From contig NZ_SDHW01000004.1 in NCBI RefSeq assembly GCF_004118265.1, positions 62,001-126,000 of the forward strand: a stretch of DNA of 64,000 nucleotides, in the 5' to 3' direction. The DNA comes from Lacibacter luteus. Its GTDB lineage: Bacteria; Bacteroidota; Bacteroidia; Chitinophagales; Chitinophagaceae. Under the pieces are notes generated by a model. That model was not told the origin of the DNA, searched no databases, and saw nothing but the letters and a program-made list of their open reading frames with translations. Each line of letters opens with the position of its first letter. Position 1 is the first letter of the stretch. A program made the translations under genes and the position numbers. This document shows, one piece after another, positions 1 to 9,278 of the stretch.

Positions 1-647
1 CACTTTCTGTTCCGAGGGGGGCACACTATCAGCTAAAACTGCCCGATGGTTCAACTTTTTGGCTGAATGCAGAGAGCAGTATTCGTTTTCCTTCTGTGTT
101 TCATAAAACTAAACGTCAAATCGAAATTACCGGAGAAGTTTTCGTAGATGTTATAAAAAATGAACAACAGCCTTTCTATGTAACGTTTTCCGCAAATAAT
201 AATGGAAGGCAGGAAAAAGCAGAGATCAAAGTACTGGGTACAAGTTTCAACATCAATGCGTATAAAGAAGAGAACAACACATCCATTGCTTTAACTGAGG
301 GTAAAATTCAAGTAACATCCGTTACAGGAAACATCACATACATGCATAAAGGTCAGCTTGCAATGTTTACGAACGGGAAAATAAATATTAGTCCATTAGT
401 AAATGAAGAAGAAATGCTGGCATGGAAAAACGGCTGGTTCGAGTTTAAAAACGCATCCATTGAAGCTATTATGAAACAGGTATCCAGGTGGTACAACATA
501 GATGTTGAATATAAAGGCAAGATAAATTACCACTTTAATGCTTCAATTGAAAGGAATGTAACAGCAGCACAACTTCTTTACCTCCTGGAACAAACAGGGC
601 ACGTTCATTTTACATTACAGGATAACAAAATAATTGTAAAACCTTAA
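1..647 (+). CDS. FecR-family anti-sigma factor, 5' end outside window
   Basis: The frame is open from the left edge (first whole codon at base 3), so the start lies upstream and about 214 codons are visible. The left part reads VPRGAHYQLKLPDGS followed by a GEVFVDV segment, which is the core of the periplasmic FecR domain. The last 75 or so residues resemble the DUF4974 domain that closes Bacteroidota FecR proteins. FecR proteins span the inner membrane and pass the state of a TonB-dependent receptor to an ECF sigma factor. The next gene encodes a SusC receptor with an N-terminal STN signalling domain, so the two probably form one signalling pair. The matching sigma factor gene would lie upstream of the window. 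Confidence 0.9.
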   Translation, partial: LSVPRGAHYQLKLPDGSTFWLNAESSIRFPSVFHKTKRQIEITGEVFVDVIKNEQQPFYVTFSANNNGRQEKAEIKVLGTSFNINAYKEENNTSIALTEGKIQVTSVTGNITYMHKGQLAMFTNGKINISPLVNEEEMLAWKNGWFEFKNASIEAIMKQVSRWYNIDVEYKGKINYHFNASIERNVTAAQLLYLLEQTGHVHFTLQDNKIIVKP

Positions 648-677
648 ACTCATTGCCTATGGTATAACAAAGCTAAA

Positions 678-705
678 AACCGCCTCGTTAGCGGACGAAG
701 CGGTT
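678..705. terminator. hairpin after fecR
   Basis: An 11-bp inverted repeat (AACCGCCTCGT / ACGAAGCGGTT, one mismatch) with a 6-base loop lies between the FecR gene and susC. No T-run follows, so it may be an mRNA processing or attenuation structure rather than a full terminator. Confidence 0.35.
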
Positions 706-781
706 AAACGGCTAATTAACAAAACAACCTGTGCAGATCGTTTCCCGAATGGGATATTATTAACTAAACCAATTCAAAAGT

Positions 782-3700
782 ATGGAATTAAAAATTGCTG
801 GCGGCATCTGTAAAGATGCTGCCTTCAGTTGCCCTTCTGCTATTTCGGGCACTTTACAAACAACCACCCGCAAACGACATTGTTTAACCTGCAAACGCTT
901 AAGGATGATAAAATTCATCTTCTTTTTAACCGTAATTTTTTCATTTCAGGCATCAGCCAAGAGTCAATTACTCACGCTTTCTTTTACTAACGTAAGCCTT
1001 GAAACTGTTTTTACTGAAATCAGGAGCCAATCGGGCTATCGGTTTATTTATACAAAGGAAGAATTGCAACAAAGTAAACCGGTATCGATAAATATAAAGT
1101 CCGCTTCATTAGAGAGTGTTCTTAGAGTTTGTTTTTACGAGCAGCCTTTTACGTATAAACTATCAGGCCGTTATATCATCGTTACAAAAAGAACAGATAG
1201 TAATAAGCCCATGAATAGTTCCGGAGTTAGCGGCAAGGTAACCAACCAAAAAGGTGAACCTCTGATTGGTGCCACAATAACAATGAAAAATAAAAACAAT
1301 GCATTTTCAACAAACAGCAAAGGAGAATTTACAATACCCGTTCTGGAACAGGAAACGGTTTTAATTATTTCGAATGTGGGCTATGAAACAGTTGAATACA
1401 AATGGAAAGGAGAAGCTTATATTGAGATTGCGTTGTCTCAAAAAATAAATCAGCTGAGTGAAGTAACGATTAATCTTAGTACCGGCTTCCAGCTGATTCC
1501 GAAAGAAAGAGCAACCGGTTCCTTTTCCTTTATCGATAATAAAACATTTAACCAGCAGGTTTCATCCGATATTATGAGTCGTCTGGAAGCTGTTACCAAT
1601 AGCTTTTATGTAGATCGTTCAAGTAGTTCGCCTGGTTTTCGAATCAGGGGATTGAGTTCAATCCGTGGTCCGAAATCACCATTAATCATTGTTGACAATT
1701 TTCCGTTTGAAGGTAATATCGACAACCTGAATCCAAACGATATTGAAAACATCAGCATCATGAAAGATGCAGCAGCTGCTTCAATATGGGGTACTAAAGC
1801 CGGTAATGGTGTTATCGTTATTACAACAAAGAAATCAAAGTTTAACCAACCTATAACTACAGAGTTAAACATAAACTCAACGATCACATTAAAGCCCGAT
1901 CTATGGTACCTGCCACAGGCTTCTGCTTCAGATTATATCGATGCAGAACTGTTCCTTTTCAGCAATGGGTTTCGTTTTGCAGATACCAATAATATCAACA
2001 AACCTCCGTTTTCACCGGTATATGAACTGCTGTTTAAAAAAAGAAATGGAAAAATAACAGCAACAGAAGCAGATGCAGCCATCAATCAACTTCATTCGCA
2101 GGATGTTCGTAACGATTTCAACAAATACCTTTATAAAACAGGCTTAAGCCAGCAATATGCTATAACTACAAAAGGCGGGTCAGGCAATCATGCATGGTTA
2201 TTGTCTGCAGGTTTCGATAATAATTCAGATAATCTTTCAGCCGGGTACAAAAGAGGATCGGTAAGATTGCAAAATACATTTCGCATTGGAAACCGGCTAT
2301 TATTAGCTACAGGTGCAACTTTAATTGAATCTTATTCAAACTCCGGCAATCTTTCTTACCGTGCTGTTACCGGTAACATTGGTTTATATCCTTACGCCAG
2401 GCTTGCCGATGAAAACGGCATTGCTATGCCCTACGAAAAACTTTATCGTCTCTCCTATCTTGATACTGTTGGAGCTGGCAGACTTTTAAACTGGCATTAT
2501 TATCCTTTAACAAACAACAGGTTTGAAACATTCACGCAAAAAACGAGGAATACCTTACTCAATGTTGCTCTTGATTATAAGTTGGCAAAATCGCTGTCTG
2601 TTAACTTACTCTATCAGTTAGAACGGGAAGAGGCTGAGGGTATCAGCAACTATTCCGCTAACAGTTACTTTGCCCGTGACTTAGTAAACACATTCTCGCA
2701 AATTAATTACGCATCCGGCACTGTTATAAATAAAATACCTCCGGGAGGAATCTATGATGTTGCAAACGAATCTTTGGTCGGTTCAAACTTTAGATCAGGA
2801 GTCAACTACGCAAAGCAGTGGCAAAAATCTGAACTTATATTTATTGCAGGAAGTGAAATAAGACAGCGACTGTTAAACACTGGTAAATTCAGAACTTATG
2901 GATATATAGAAGATCCCTTATCGAGCGGCACAGTCGATAACATCAACTTATATCCTAGTTTGGTTAATGGCACCAATATGCAGATTCCTTCACTAGGCAG
3001 CCCCTATTCAAAAAGCAATCTGCGCTTTGTATCATTCTTTGGGAATGCATCATATACCCTCAATAAAAAATATACAGTTTCAACGAGTGCAAGAAGAGAC
3101 GCATCAAACCAGTTTGGAGTTAGTACAAATAATAAATGGACACCACTCTGGTCAGTTGGTGGTAAATACGATATTTCCAAAGAAAAATTTTTCCGGTTAA
3201 AACCCATTCAATCCTTGCAGTTAAGACTGAGTTATGGTTACAGTGGTAACGTTAATCCAAATAAACTGGCAGTAACAACTACTTCCGCAAGTTCAATGTC
3301 GCCTTATACTCAACTACCAACCTATGCATTCTTGTCTTTTGCCGATCCGGAACTACGATGGGAAAAAGTAGGCACTATTAATGGAGGGATAGATATGACA
3401 TTAAAAGGGAACAGAGTTAAAGCTTCACTCGATTATTACATTAAGAAATCAATCGATCTGTTTGGAGTGATCCCGATTGATTACACTTCGGGCATTGGTA
3501 TCACTGTAGAAAAGAATGTAGCGTCTATGGCTACTAAGGGCTTTGATCTTGAGTTAAATAGTTTGGTAATCGACAAATCCATTAAGTGGATACTGGATGT
3601 AAACTTCAGCATGAATAAAGACCGGGTTGATCGTTATTACATCTCTTCCCAAAGAGGTAGTCTGTTCGTTGGTAAACAAAATAATATAACCGGCATTGAA

Positions 3701-4342
3701 GGAAAACCTGTTTACGCCATGTTTTCTTATAAATGGGCTGGCCTTGACCCTGCTACAGGTGATCCGCAAGGGTATTTCGCTGGTAACATTTCCAAAGACT
3801 ATTCTCGGTTAACTGGCGCATCAACACAGATTACCGATTTGAATTACCACGGATACGTATTACCAACAATTTTCGGTTCATTGGGGAATACAATCACGTG
3901 GAAAGAACTTTCTGTAACGGCAAGGTTGATGTACAAATTCGGTCACTACTTCAGGCGTCCTGGTATAGAATATACATCACTTACAGTTTCTCAATTCCAG
4001 CATAAAGAAATTGCGGAAAGGTGGCAAAGTCCGGGTGATGAAAAATTCACGAATATTCCATCGATGCCATACCCGAATAGTTCAAATCGGGATGCATTCT
4101 ATCTTAATTCGCAAATAATGGTTGAGAGGGCCGACCATATCCGTTTACAATACATATCGGTGAACTATTCACTAAACAAAAGCTGGATGAAAAAATTGGC
4201 CATTAAACGAATGGACTTTTATTCAAACATGAATAACATCGGCATTATTTGGTCATCAACTAAATCCGGTATTGATCCTGAATATTTGTTAACCATACCG
4301 CCGTCTTTGACTATTTCATTTGGAATCAGAACTAATTTCTAA
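782..4342 (+). CDS. SusC/RagA-type TonB-dependent receptor with STN domain
   Basis: This is an outer-membrane, TonB-powered transporter of 1186 residues. A hydrophobic signal segment lies at about 43-60, preceded by a polar leader of the kind often annotated in this family; an internal ATG at 905 would remove the leader. An STN domain (about 63-138) fits signalling through the upstream FecR. A carboxypeptidase-like regulatory domain follows (about 149-220, with GEPLIGATITM), then the plug (about 240-350, with FRIRGLSSI, PLIIVDNFPF and the MKDAAAASIWGTKAGNGVI block) and a long beta-barrel. A SusD gene follows 16 bases after the stop, giving the usual SusC/SusD pair. The ligand cannot be read from the sequence, and no glycoside hydrolase lies nearby. 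Confidence 0.93.
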   Translation: MELKIAGGICKDAAFSCPSAISGTLQTTTRKRHCLTCKRLRMIKFIFFLTVIFSFQASAKSQLLTLSFTNVSLETVFTEIRSQSGYRFIYTKEELQQSKPVSINIKSASLESVLRVCFYEQPFTYKLSGRYIIVTKRTDSNKPMNSSGVSGKVTNQKGEPLIGATITMKNKNNAFSTNSKGEFTIPVLEQETVLIISNVGYETVEYKWKGEAYIEIALSQKINQLSEVTINLSTGFQLIPKERATGSFSFIDNKTFNQQVSSDIMSRLEAVTNSFYVDRSSSSPGFRIRGLSSIRGPKSPLIIVDNFPFEGNIDNLNPNDIENISIMKDAAAASIWGTKAGNGVIVITTKKSKFNQPITTELNINSTITLKPDLWYLPQASASDYIDAELFLFSNGFRFADTNNINKPPFSPVYELLFKKRNGKITATEADAAINQLHSQDVRNDFNKYLYKTGLSQQYAITTKGGSGNHAWLLSAGFDNNSDNLSAGYKRGSVRLQNTFRIGNRLLLATGATLIESYSNSGNLSYRAVTGNIGLYPYARLADENGIAMPYEKLYRLSYLDTVGAGRLLNWHYYPLTNNRFETFTQKTRNTLLNVALDYKLAKSLSVNLLYQLEREEAEGISNYSANSYFARDLVNTFSQINYASGTVINKIPPGGIYDVANESLVGSNFRSGVNYAKQWQKSELIFIAGSEIRQRLLNTGKFRTYGYIEDPLSSGTVDNINLYPSLVNGTNMQIPSLGSPYSKSNLRFVSFFGNASYTLNKKYTVSTSARRDASNQFGVSTNNKWTPLWSVGGKYDISKEKFFRLKPIQSLQLRLSYGYSGNVNPNKLAVTTTSASSMSPYTQLPTYAFLSFADPELRWEKVGTINGGIDMTLKGNRVKASLDYYIKKSIDLFGVIPIDYTSGIGITVEKNVASMATKGFDLELNSLVIDKSIKWILDVNFSMNKDRVDRYYISSQRGSLFVGKQNNITGIEGKPVYAMFSYKWAGLDPATGDPQGYFAGNISKDYSRLTGASTQITDLNYHGYVLPTIFGSLGNTITWKELSVTARLMYKFGHYFRRPGIEYTSLTVSQFQHKEIAERWQSPGDEKFTNIPSMPYPNSSNRDAFYLNSQIMVERADHIRLQYISVNYSLNKSWMKKLAIKRMDFYSNMNNIGIIWSSTKSGIDPEYLLTIPPSLTISFGIRTNF

Positions 4343-4358
4343 TTGTAAATCACATTGT

Positions 4359-5732
4359 ATGCATAAAATCAAAACTTACATTATATATACTGCTTGGTGC
4401 ATTTTATTGACAGTATTTGCAGGTTGCAAAAAATATCTAGAACAAAAGCCGGTGAGTGGCGTAGATACTCCTGATACATTACCTGAATTACAGGGTTTGT
4501 TAGACAGATATAGTCGGTTAAACATAAACGATCCCGGGTCAGATGAAATAAGTTCCGACGACTACTACTTAACAACTTCCGATTGGCAATCACAAAACGA
4601 ACAGCATAGGCGAATGTACATTTGGGAAAAAGACAATTTATTTCCTATTCCTTCACTGGAATGGTCATCAGCCTACAGTTCACTTTACTATGCTAATACT
4701 GTTTTAGAAGCAATAGATAAAATTGAACCTTTGCCTGCTACTAAAGCGGATTGGAATAATATCAAAGGCCAGGCGTATTTTTTGCGTGCCCGCCTTTTCT
4801 TTCGTATTGCAAATATCTGGTCGCTTGCATACGATAAATCTACAGCTTCATCAGATTTAGGAATTCCGCTTCGTCTTACAACAGACTTTAATGCTCCCTC
4901 GCAAAGGAACTCGGCACAGGAAACACATACGCTTATAATAGATGATCTTAAAAATGCTTTGGGGTTACTTGATATTGTACCCAAAGCAGTAACTCGTCCC
5001 TCAAAACCAGCAGCTGCCGGTCTGTTGGCAAGAGTGTATCTATCGATGAGAGAGTACGACAGTTGCTATAAATATGCCGATATTGCTATAACCTATAAAA
5101 ACACACTGCTTAACTATAACAATTCACCTGAAATAAAACCAACAGCATCATTCCCATTCCAGCCGTTTAATGCAGAAGTTATTTTTTATTCGCTGGTAAA
5201 CACGCCTTCAATTCTTCTGAATGCTAGAGCAAAAGTTGACTCAAATCTCTATCGTTCATTCGATTCAAACGATCTCCGAAAAACTCTTTTCTTCAGAAGC
5301 AATAATAATGGCACTTATGGTTTTAAAGGAGGTTATGATGGAAATATTGGCTTGTTTACAGGAATCTGTACTGACGAACTCTATCTTATGCGTGCAGAAT
5401 TGCATGCAAGAGCTGAAAGATTAAATGAAGCAGCTATTGATTTAAACAAACTTCTTGTTACAAGATGGAAGCAAGGGACGTATCAACCTTATTTTTTTAA
5501 TTCAAAACAGGACGCACTGAATATAATATTGACTGAAAGAAGAAAACAATTGCAAATGCGTTGTCTACGATGGTTAGACATTAAAAGGTTAAACAAAGAA
5601 GGATATAACATTAGTCTACGCAGAATAATCAACGCACAGGAATATGTTCTTGATCCAAATTCTTTGAGGTTTGCACTGCCAATACCCGAAGATATTATAA
5701 AAATGACGGGCATGCCGCAGAATCCGAGATAA
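4359..5732 (+). CDS. SusD/RagB-family surface lipoprotein
   Basis: This is a surface lipoprotein that acts as the lid and substrate-binding partner of the preceding SusC receptor. The start at 4359 is preferred over an in-frame start at 4320, because it gives a clean lipoprotein signal peptide ending in VFAGC (lipid-bearing Cys at 23) and leaves no overlap with susC. The mature start KKYLEQKP is typical of SusD. The helical TPR-like core has the usual segments: a YYANTVLEAIDKI helix, a GQAYFLRARLFF helix, and a C-terminal RRKQLQMRCLRWLDIKRL segment before the characteristic LPIPEDII ending. At 457 residues it is of normal length. Confidence 0.93.
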   Translation: MHKIKTYIIYTAWCILLTVFAGCKKYLEQKPVSGVDTPDTLPELQGLLDRYSRLNINDPGSDEISSDDYYLTTSDWQSQNEQHRRMYIWEKDNLFPIPSLEWSSAYSSLYYANTVLEAIDKIEPLPATKADWNNIKGQAYFLRARLFFRIANIWSLAYDKSTASSDLGIPLRLTTDFNAPSQRNSAQETHTLIIDDLKNALGLLDIVPKAVTRPSKPAAAGLLARVYLSMREYDSCYKYADIAITYKNTLLNYNNSPEIKPTASFPFQPFNAEVIFYSLVNTPSILLNARAKVDSNLYRSFDSNDLRKTLFFRSNNNGTYGFKGGYDGNIGLFTGICTDELYLMRAELHARAERLNEAAIDLNKLLVTRWKQGTYQPYFFNSKQDALNIILTERRKQLQMRCLRWLDIKRLNKEGYNISLRRIINAQEYVLDPNSLRFALPIPEDIIKMTGMPQNPR

Positions 5733-5735
5733 CAA

Positions 5736-5757
5736 GAGAGGGCACGATTGCCCTCTC
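5736..5757. terminator. bidirectional terminator after susD
   Basis: A perfect 9-bp stem (GAGAGGGCA / TGCCCTCTC) with a CGAT loop begins four bases after the susD stop. It also lies ten bases past the stop of the convergent minus-strand gene, so it can serve both. Confidence 0.7.
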
Positions 5758-5766
5758 CTATTCTTG

Positions 5767-6102
5767 TTACAAGGTCTTTCTGCTTCTTGCTTCAGGTAGC
5801 AGTTCACTAGGTTCTTCTGCAAACTGTGCAAGGTAGGCTTCCAGATCATCTTCAGCATCACCTGGTGTCATGTTGTTTGGAACATCGATGGCGCAAGGCA
5901 CATTTCCGGTGCTGCCACAACCACTTTCAGATCCTGTTTGACTGTAGAAAAGTGGATTTGTAATTTCCTCATCGGTTGTGCCGGTGTAATACCACACGGT
6001 TGTAGTTAACACTTTTTTACTTGCTTTTGAATTGTTTTGTGCAAGTACAAAACCAACAGCTGCAGTAACTATCACTGCTGCAAGAAGAACGATCTTTTTC
6101 AT
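5767..6102 (-). CDS. small secreted protein, DUF6520-like
   Basis: A 111-residue protein with a clear signal peptide (KKIVLLAAVIVTAAVGFVLA, then a polar mature part). The mature region has two cysteines in a short G/S-rich stretch (ESGCGSTGNVPCAID) that could form a disulphide, followed by an acidic tail. The layout resembles the Bacteroidota DUF6520 family of small exported proteins; I recognise this from the signal peptide and the tryptophan/cysteine spacing, not from a search. Function is unknown. It is a single gene, convergent with susD, with 371 bases of non-coding DNA upstream. Confidence 0.7.
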   Translation of the reverse strand: MKKIVLLAAVIVTAAVGFVLAQNNSKASKKVLTTTVWYYTGTTDEEITNPLFYSQTGSESGCGSTGNVPCAIDVPNNMTPGDAEDDLEAYLAQFAEEPSELLPEARSRKTL

Positions 6103-6473
6103 AACTGGAAATTTTGGTGAAATAATTTACTTACTCTTTTACAGGTTTTCAGAATACCCCTGCTGCTTCACCATGGCCTTGGTTTGGCAGTGGATTTATT
6201 GCAATAAAAAGTTTAACCCGTCAGTATGCTGATGAGGATTTGTTCTTATGATTGTTTCTGAATAAAAACTGGTCTGCTGATTTTGAAACAAATCTTGTGG
6301 TAGAATTTTCAGGTTCTGTAGAATGCCTGAACAATAAGTCGGATGATAAAAATGTATTTCTCATAAATAGCTTTATGAGTCTAAGTTCAGCATGAAAAGC
6401 GCTTCATTCCAAAAATACCAACGTCGGTTTCAGGAATTAGAAGATCGGTTTCAGGCAGCGGGCTGGCTATCAT
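6103..6473. other. non-coding spacer with palindrome and direct repeats
   Basis: No credible gene. It contains an 8-bp perfect palindrome around TAGC (6360-6379, CTCATAAA / TTTATGAG) and two copies of TCGGTTTCAGG (see separate entry). Presumably it carries the promoter of the small secreted protein gene. Confidence 0.5.
6424..6455. promoter_or_regulatory. 11-bp direct repeat, possible AraC-type binding site
   Basis: TCGGTTTCAGG occurs at 6424-6434 and 6445-6455, 21 bases apart, i.e. two helical turns. Direct repeats with this phasing are the usual form of AraC-family operators. The site lies just past the stop of the AraC-type gene and about 320 bases upstream of the small secreted protein gene. 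Confidence 0.3.
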
Positions 6474-7442
6474 TTATTTAGAGCGGAACGTTTTACTGGG
6501 AGTAGTACCAAACTTTTCACGATAAGCAAAAACTAAGTCCGCAGGTCGCCACCCTGTTTCGATAGCTGCATACTTTACAGATTTACCTTCCTGTAAAAGT
6601 TCGATTGCTTTTTTCAATCTTTCCTGACGCAAAAAATCATAAGGCCCTAAACCGTATACTTGTTTAAAAAGTCGTTTGAATTTATACTCATTCATTAGAA
6701 ATCTTTTAGCAAGATCTGGTATTAAAAAATGCTTGCGTATATCTTTCAAAATCAGATTAGCTGCTTCGTTGATTTTACCAATTTCTCTTTCATCAACATC
6801 TACCAATACCTGCTTCTCTCTGCTGACTTTAACGAAAAACTTAAACAACAAATCCTTTGCTCTTGAATCAAAATAATCTTTCCTCCATTCCCCATCGTAC
6901 GGACAGCGAAGTATGCTCTGAATAAATTGCAGTGTTTCTGTATCATTCCATCCTGGTGTATTAGGGAATTGAATACTCTCCTTGTCCTCCGATATATGCG
7001 TTGCCACTATTGGAAACATTCCAATCAATTTATTGACAAACCTTTCTGAAAACCAAATTGAAACCTTCTGTAGATATTGCTCAATACTTGGCGTGGATGT
7101 AATGATTTCTAAAGGTGCTTTTAATAACCTCCATTGATTTTCGAGCAACTCATTTTTTTTCGAAGAATTAAATTCCTGTATCAGGCTACCCTTTAAGAGC
7201 ATTAACGAATCAACTCCCTTTGCAATTTCTTTCCGTTCATATTGAAAATGTTCAACAACATCAATACAACTGTACCTGATTCTGTATTCAGCTGTTGCAT
7301 ATTCCTGTATGCATATCGTTCCAAAATCGGATGTGCAGGAGAAAACGATTCCTCCAGGGAGTCGTACTCCGGGAAAATTCTCAGGAAGTTGGCTAGTCCA
7401 CTTCAACTGTGCATGGGTGAGTGCATGCAGGGGTTCGTTCAT
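6474..7442 (-). CDS. AraC-family transcriptional regulator
   Basis: The last 100 or so residues form the two-HTH AraC DNA-binding domain: ILKDIRKHFLIPDLAKRF, then EYKFKRLFKQVYGLGPYDFLRQ, and the second HTH with RLKKAIELLQEG through FAYREKFGTTPSKTFR. The N-terminal 200 residues look like a ligand or partner domain but are not recognised. The start at 7442 (MNEPLHALTHAQLKW) is chosen. The frame stays open to an ATG at 7580, but those 46 extra residues are rich in Cys/Phe/Ile and look untranslated. It probably acts as a DNA-binding activator; the target is unknown. Confidence 0.85.
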   Translation of the reverse strand: MNEPLHALTHAQLKWTSQLPENFPGVRLPGGIVFSCTSDFGTICIQEYATAEYRIRYSCIDVVEHFQYERKEIAKGVDSLMLLKGSLIQEFNSSKKNELLENQWRLLKAPLEIITSTPSIEQYLQKVSIWFSERFVNKLIGMFPIVATHISEDKESIQFPNTPGWNDTETLQFIQSILRCPYDGEWRKDYFDSRAKDLLFKFFVKVSREKQVLVDVDEREIGKINEAANLILKDIRKHFLIPDLAKRFLMNEYKFKRLFKQVYGLGPYDFLRQERLKKAIELLQEGKSVKYAAIETGWRPADLVFAYREKFGTTPSKTFRSK

Positions 7443-7633
7443 GTGTAGCTGGGTAATCCTCTTATGTAAAATAACATTAATAATGCAAAATGCCGCTATT
7501 TGGCACAACGACAGTTCAAAAAAACAAACGAATATCAGTTGACGATCAGGTTTTTCAGCAGCCTTGTACAAGTAGTGCAAGCTTTAAGTAGTAAAAAACT
7601 CACGCCATTTGCATCAAACAAAACAACTCGTAT

Positions 7634-7921
7634 ATGTCGATGCAAATTTTAACCAAGGAAGATCTTCACCAGTTCAAAACCGAACTCTTCCAGGAGCTAC
7701 AAACCATTCTCCCAAAAGACGAAAACCTCAAACTAAAACGTTGGCTCAAAACAGACGAGGTTAAAAAACTACTGAAAGTATCACCCGGCACTTTGCAAAC
7801 CCTCCGCATTAACGGCACACTCAGCTACACCAAACTAGGGGGCATCATCTATTACGATTACGATCACATCGAAAAAATCCTCCGGCACAATCTTCAGCTG
7901 GCCACAAAACCTATTGATTAA
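7634..7921 (+). CDS. excisionase-type helix-turn-helix protein
   Basis: A 95-residue protein whose second half is a MerR/excisionase-like winged helix of the type common in Bacteroidota integrated elements. The diagnostic run is LKTDEVKKLLKVSPGTLQTLR followed by a wing (GTLSYTKLGGIIYYDYDHI). The first 35 residues are a short helix. Such proteins usually sit at one end of mobile elements, where they act as directionality factor or regulator. Here it marks the likely left border of the accessory region, although no integrase gene is visible beside it. Confidence 0.8.
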   Translation: MSMQILTKEDLHQFKTELFQELQTILPKDENLKLKRWLKTDEVKKLLKVSPGTLQTLRINGTLSYTKLGGIIYYDYDHIEKILRHNLQLATKPID

Positions 7922-7932
7922 GACTTGCATAT

Positions 7933-7990
7933 TGTCCTGAGCGAAGTCGAAGGATTCACCATCAACTATGAACCATGAACTACAAACCAT
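7933..7990. repeat. dispersed intergenic repeats
   Basis: 7933-7958 matches the short repeat with core CCTGAGCGAAGTCGAAGG. 7958-7990 is a different simple repeat built from ACCATGAACTA-like units. A diverged copy of the first lies at 8135-8160. Both types recur in intergenic DNA of many Bacteroidota, by recollection. Confidence 0.6.
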
Positions 7991-8190
7991 ACAAAGGCCG
8001 TTGCCATACCTTAAAACACCGAAACACCTGCAAACCAAAAATCACTGCAGTTGAGCGTAAAAAAAGAAAGCAACAAAAACGATTAGCCAAAATGTTTCCT
8101 GTCTGGAAACACTGTTTGCCATGTTACAATACTTATCCTGAGCGCCAGTCGAAGGGCTCAAAACTCATAACACATAACTGCATTTTGTGA
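7975..8190 (+). CDS. small basic ORF, doubtful
   Basis: A 71-codon Lys/Arg-rich frame with four cysteines (CHTLKHRNTC and KHCLPC) that could suggest a small zinc-binding protein. Against it, the start region (7958-7990) and the last 18 codons (8135-8190) lie inside dispersed repeats, so only about 45 codons are unique sequence. Its stop overlaps the GTG start of the next gene. It may be translated as a leader for that gene or may be chance. No family recognised. Confidence 0.3.
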   Translation: MNYKPYKGRCHTLKHRNTCKPKITAVERKKRKQQKRLAKMFPVWKHCLPCYNTYPERQSKGSKLITHNCIL

Positions 8191-9278
8191 ACTACATCCG
8201 CCACCTCAATGCATTCTTCACCTGTATTAAAACAGATGATCGTCTTTCATCATCCCATGTAAGTCTGTACATGGCATTATTTCAATATTGGAATTTCAAC
8301 CGCTTCGGCAATCCCTTTTCCATTTACCGGGAAAATATCATGCAGTTAAGCAAGCTTTCAAAGAACACCTATCACAAGTGTGTAAAGGAATTGCATGAGG
8401 CCAAATACATTTACTACCATCCATCCGCTTCAAAATTTCAGGCCGTCCGTATCAGCATTGTCCGGCTCGATAAAGAAGAAGAACCAAAAACTAGGTACCA
8501 TCAACTTGATCTCTTTGACATAGCTCCTGGTGACATAGCCCCGGGCTTTAGCCCGAGGGTTAAAAGTGAGACCGGACGAGTCGCAAACTTGCGACCTTCC
8601 AGTACCAATACTAAGACCGACACAGTATCAAATATGGGACACATTATAAAACCAAACAGTAAAACAGAAAACAGTGTTACAAACACACCCAACAGTTTTG
8701 ATAAGCCGGACAGAAAAAGAAAGAAAGAAACAGGTTCGCCCCGTGTCTTAAAATCAATACCCGCAATTGCTGAAATCGAAGCATACTTCCGTGAAAACAA
8801 TTATCCTGTCGCCGAAGCACATAAGTTTTTCCATTACAACAATGCAAAGAACTGGATGCTGACTGATAAGATACCGATCACAAACTGGCAATCCCTTGCG
8901 CTCAAATGGATGCTCAACCCTGTAACCGAAAATAGCAACAGCACTCCAGCTAAACCTTCCGTTGAAGAAGAACTAAGCTATCTCTATGAAAGCTTCCTTG
9001 AAGGCAATAAGATCTTTCACCAGGTTACAGCAGAGCATTTCAAACACCTGGCACTAACGTTAGGGGACGATGTACTAAACAAAGCCTGGGCAGAACGTAT
9101 CAACCAACTCACCGGCACAAACCAGCATTCGCTTAGTCAGCTATGGCAGGCATACCAAACCAATGACCCCTCTAACCCATTAGTACAACAAGACAAACCA
9201 AACTTCATTCTGCTTGCAAAACGCATTGCAGTAATAAAGCATTTTTATTCACAAAAAAACAAGCAACATGAACATTAA
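8187..9278 (+). CDS. phage/element-type replication protein with winged-helix N-terminus
   Basis: 363 residues from a GTG start at 8187. The N-terminal 90 residues look like the winged-helix region of phage replisome organiser proteins (SHVSLYMALFQYWN, KLSKNTYHKCVKELHEAKYI). A C-terminal-half segment, AHKFFHYNNAKNWMLTDK then NWQSLALKWM, matches the short motif (Asn, Trp, Pro-Ile, Trp, Trp) seen in phage replication and helicase-loader proteins. Between them is a Thr/Asn/Lys-rich linker. Residues 117-137 of this linker are encoded by palindromic dispersed repeats. The next gene overlaps its end by 11 bases. The role in element replication is inferred. Confidence 0.7.
   Translation: MNYIRHLNAFFTCIKTDDRLSSSHVSLYMALFQYWNFNRFGNPFSIYRENIMQLSKLSKNTYHKCVKELHEAKYIYYHPSASKFQAVRISIVRLDKEEEPKTRYHQLDLFDIAPGDIAPGFSPRVKSETGRVANLRPSSTNTKTDTVSNMGHIIKPNSKTENSVTNTPNSFDKPDRKRKKETGSPRVLKSIPAIAEIEAYFRENNYPVAEAHKFFHYNNAKNWMLTDKIPITNWQSLALKWMLNPVTENSNSTPAKPSVEEELSYLYESFLEGNKIFHQVTAEHFKHLALTLGDDVLNKAWAERINQLTGTNQHSLSQLWQAYQTNDPSNPLVQQDKPNFILLAKRIAVIKHFYSQKNKQHEH
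8537..8595. repeat. two palindromic dispersed repeats inside a coding region
   Basis: 8537-8561 is a hairpin (AGCCCCGGGCT / AGCCCGAGGGTT around a TT loop). 8580-8595 is GTCGCAA-AC-TTGCGAC, a perfect 7-bp stem. Both resemble dispersed bacterial palindromic repeats normally seen between genes. Here they keep the reading frame of the host gene and encode part of its linker. Confidence 0.6.

Noticed and set aside
7443-7580. Longer start for the AraC-type gene
   Set aside because: The added 46 residues are hydrophobic and cysteine-rich and look untranslated; the family-like sequence starts at 7442.
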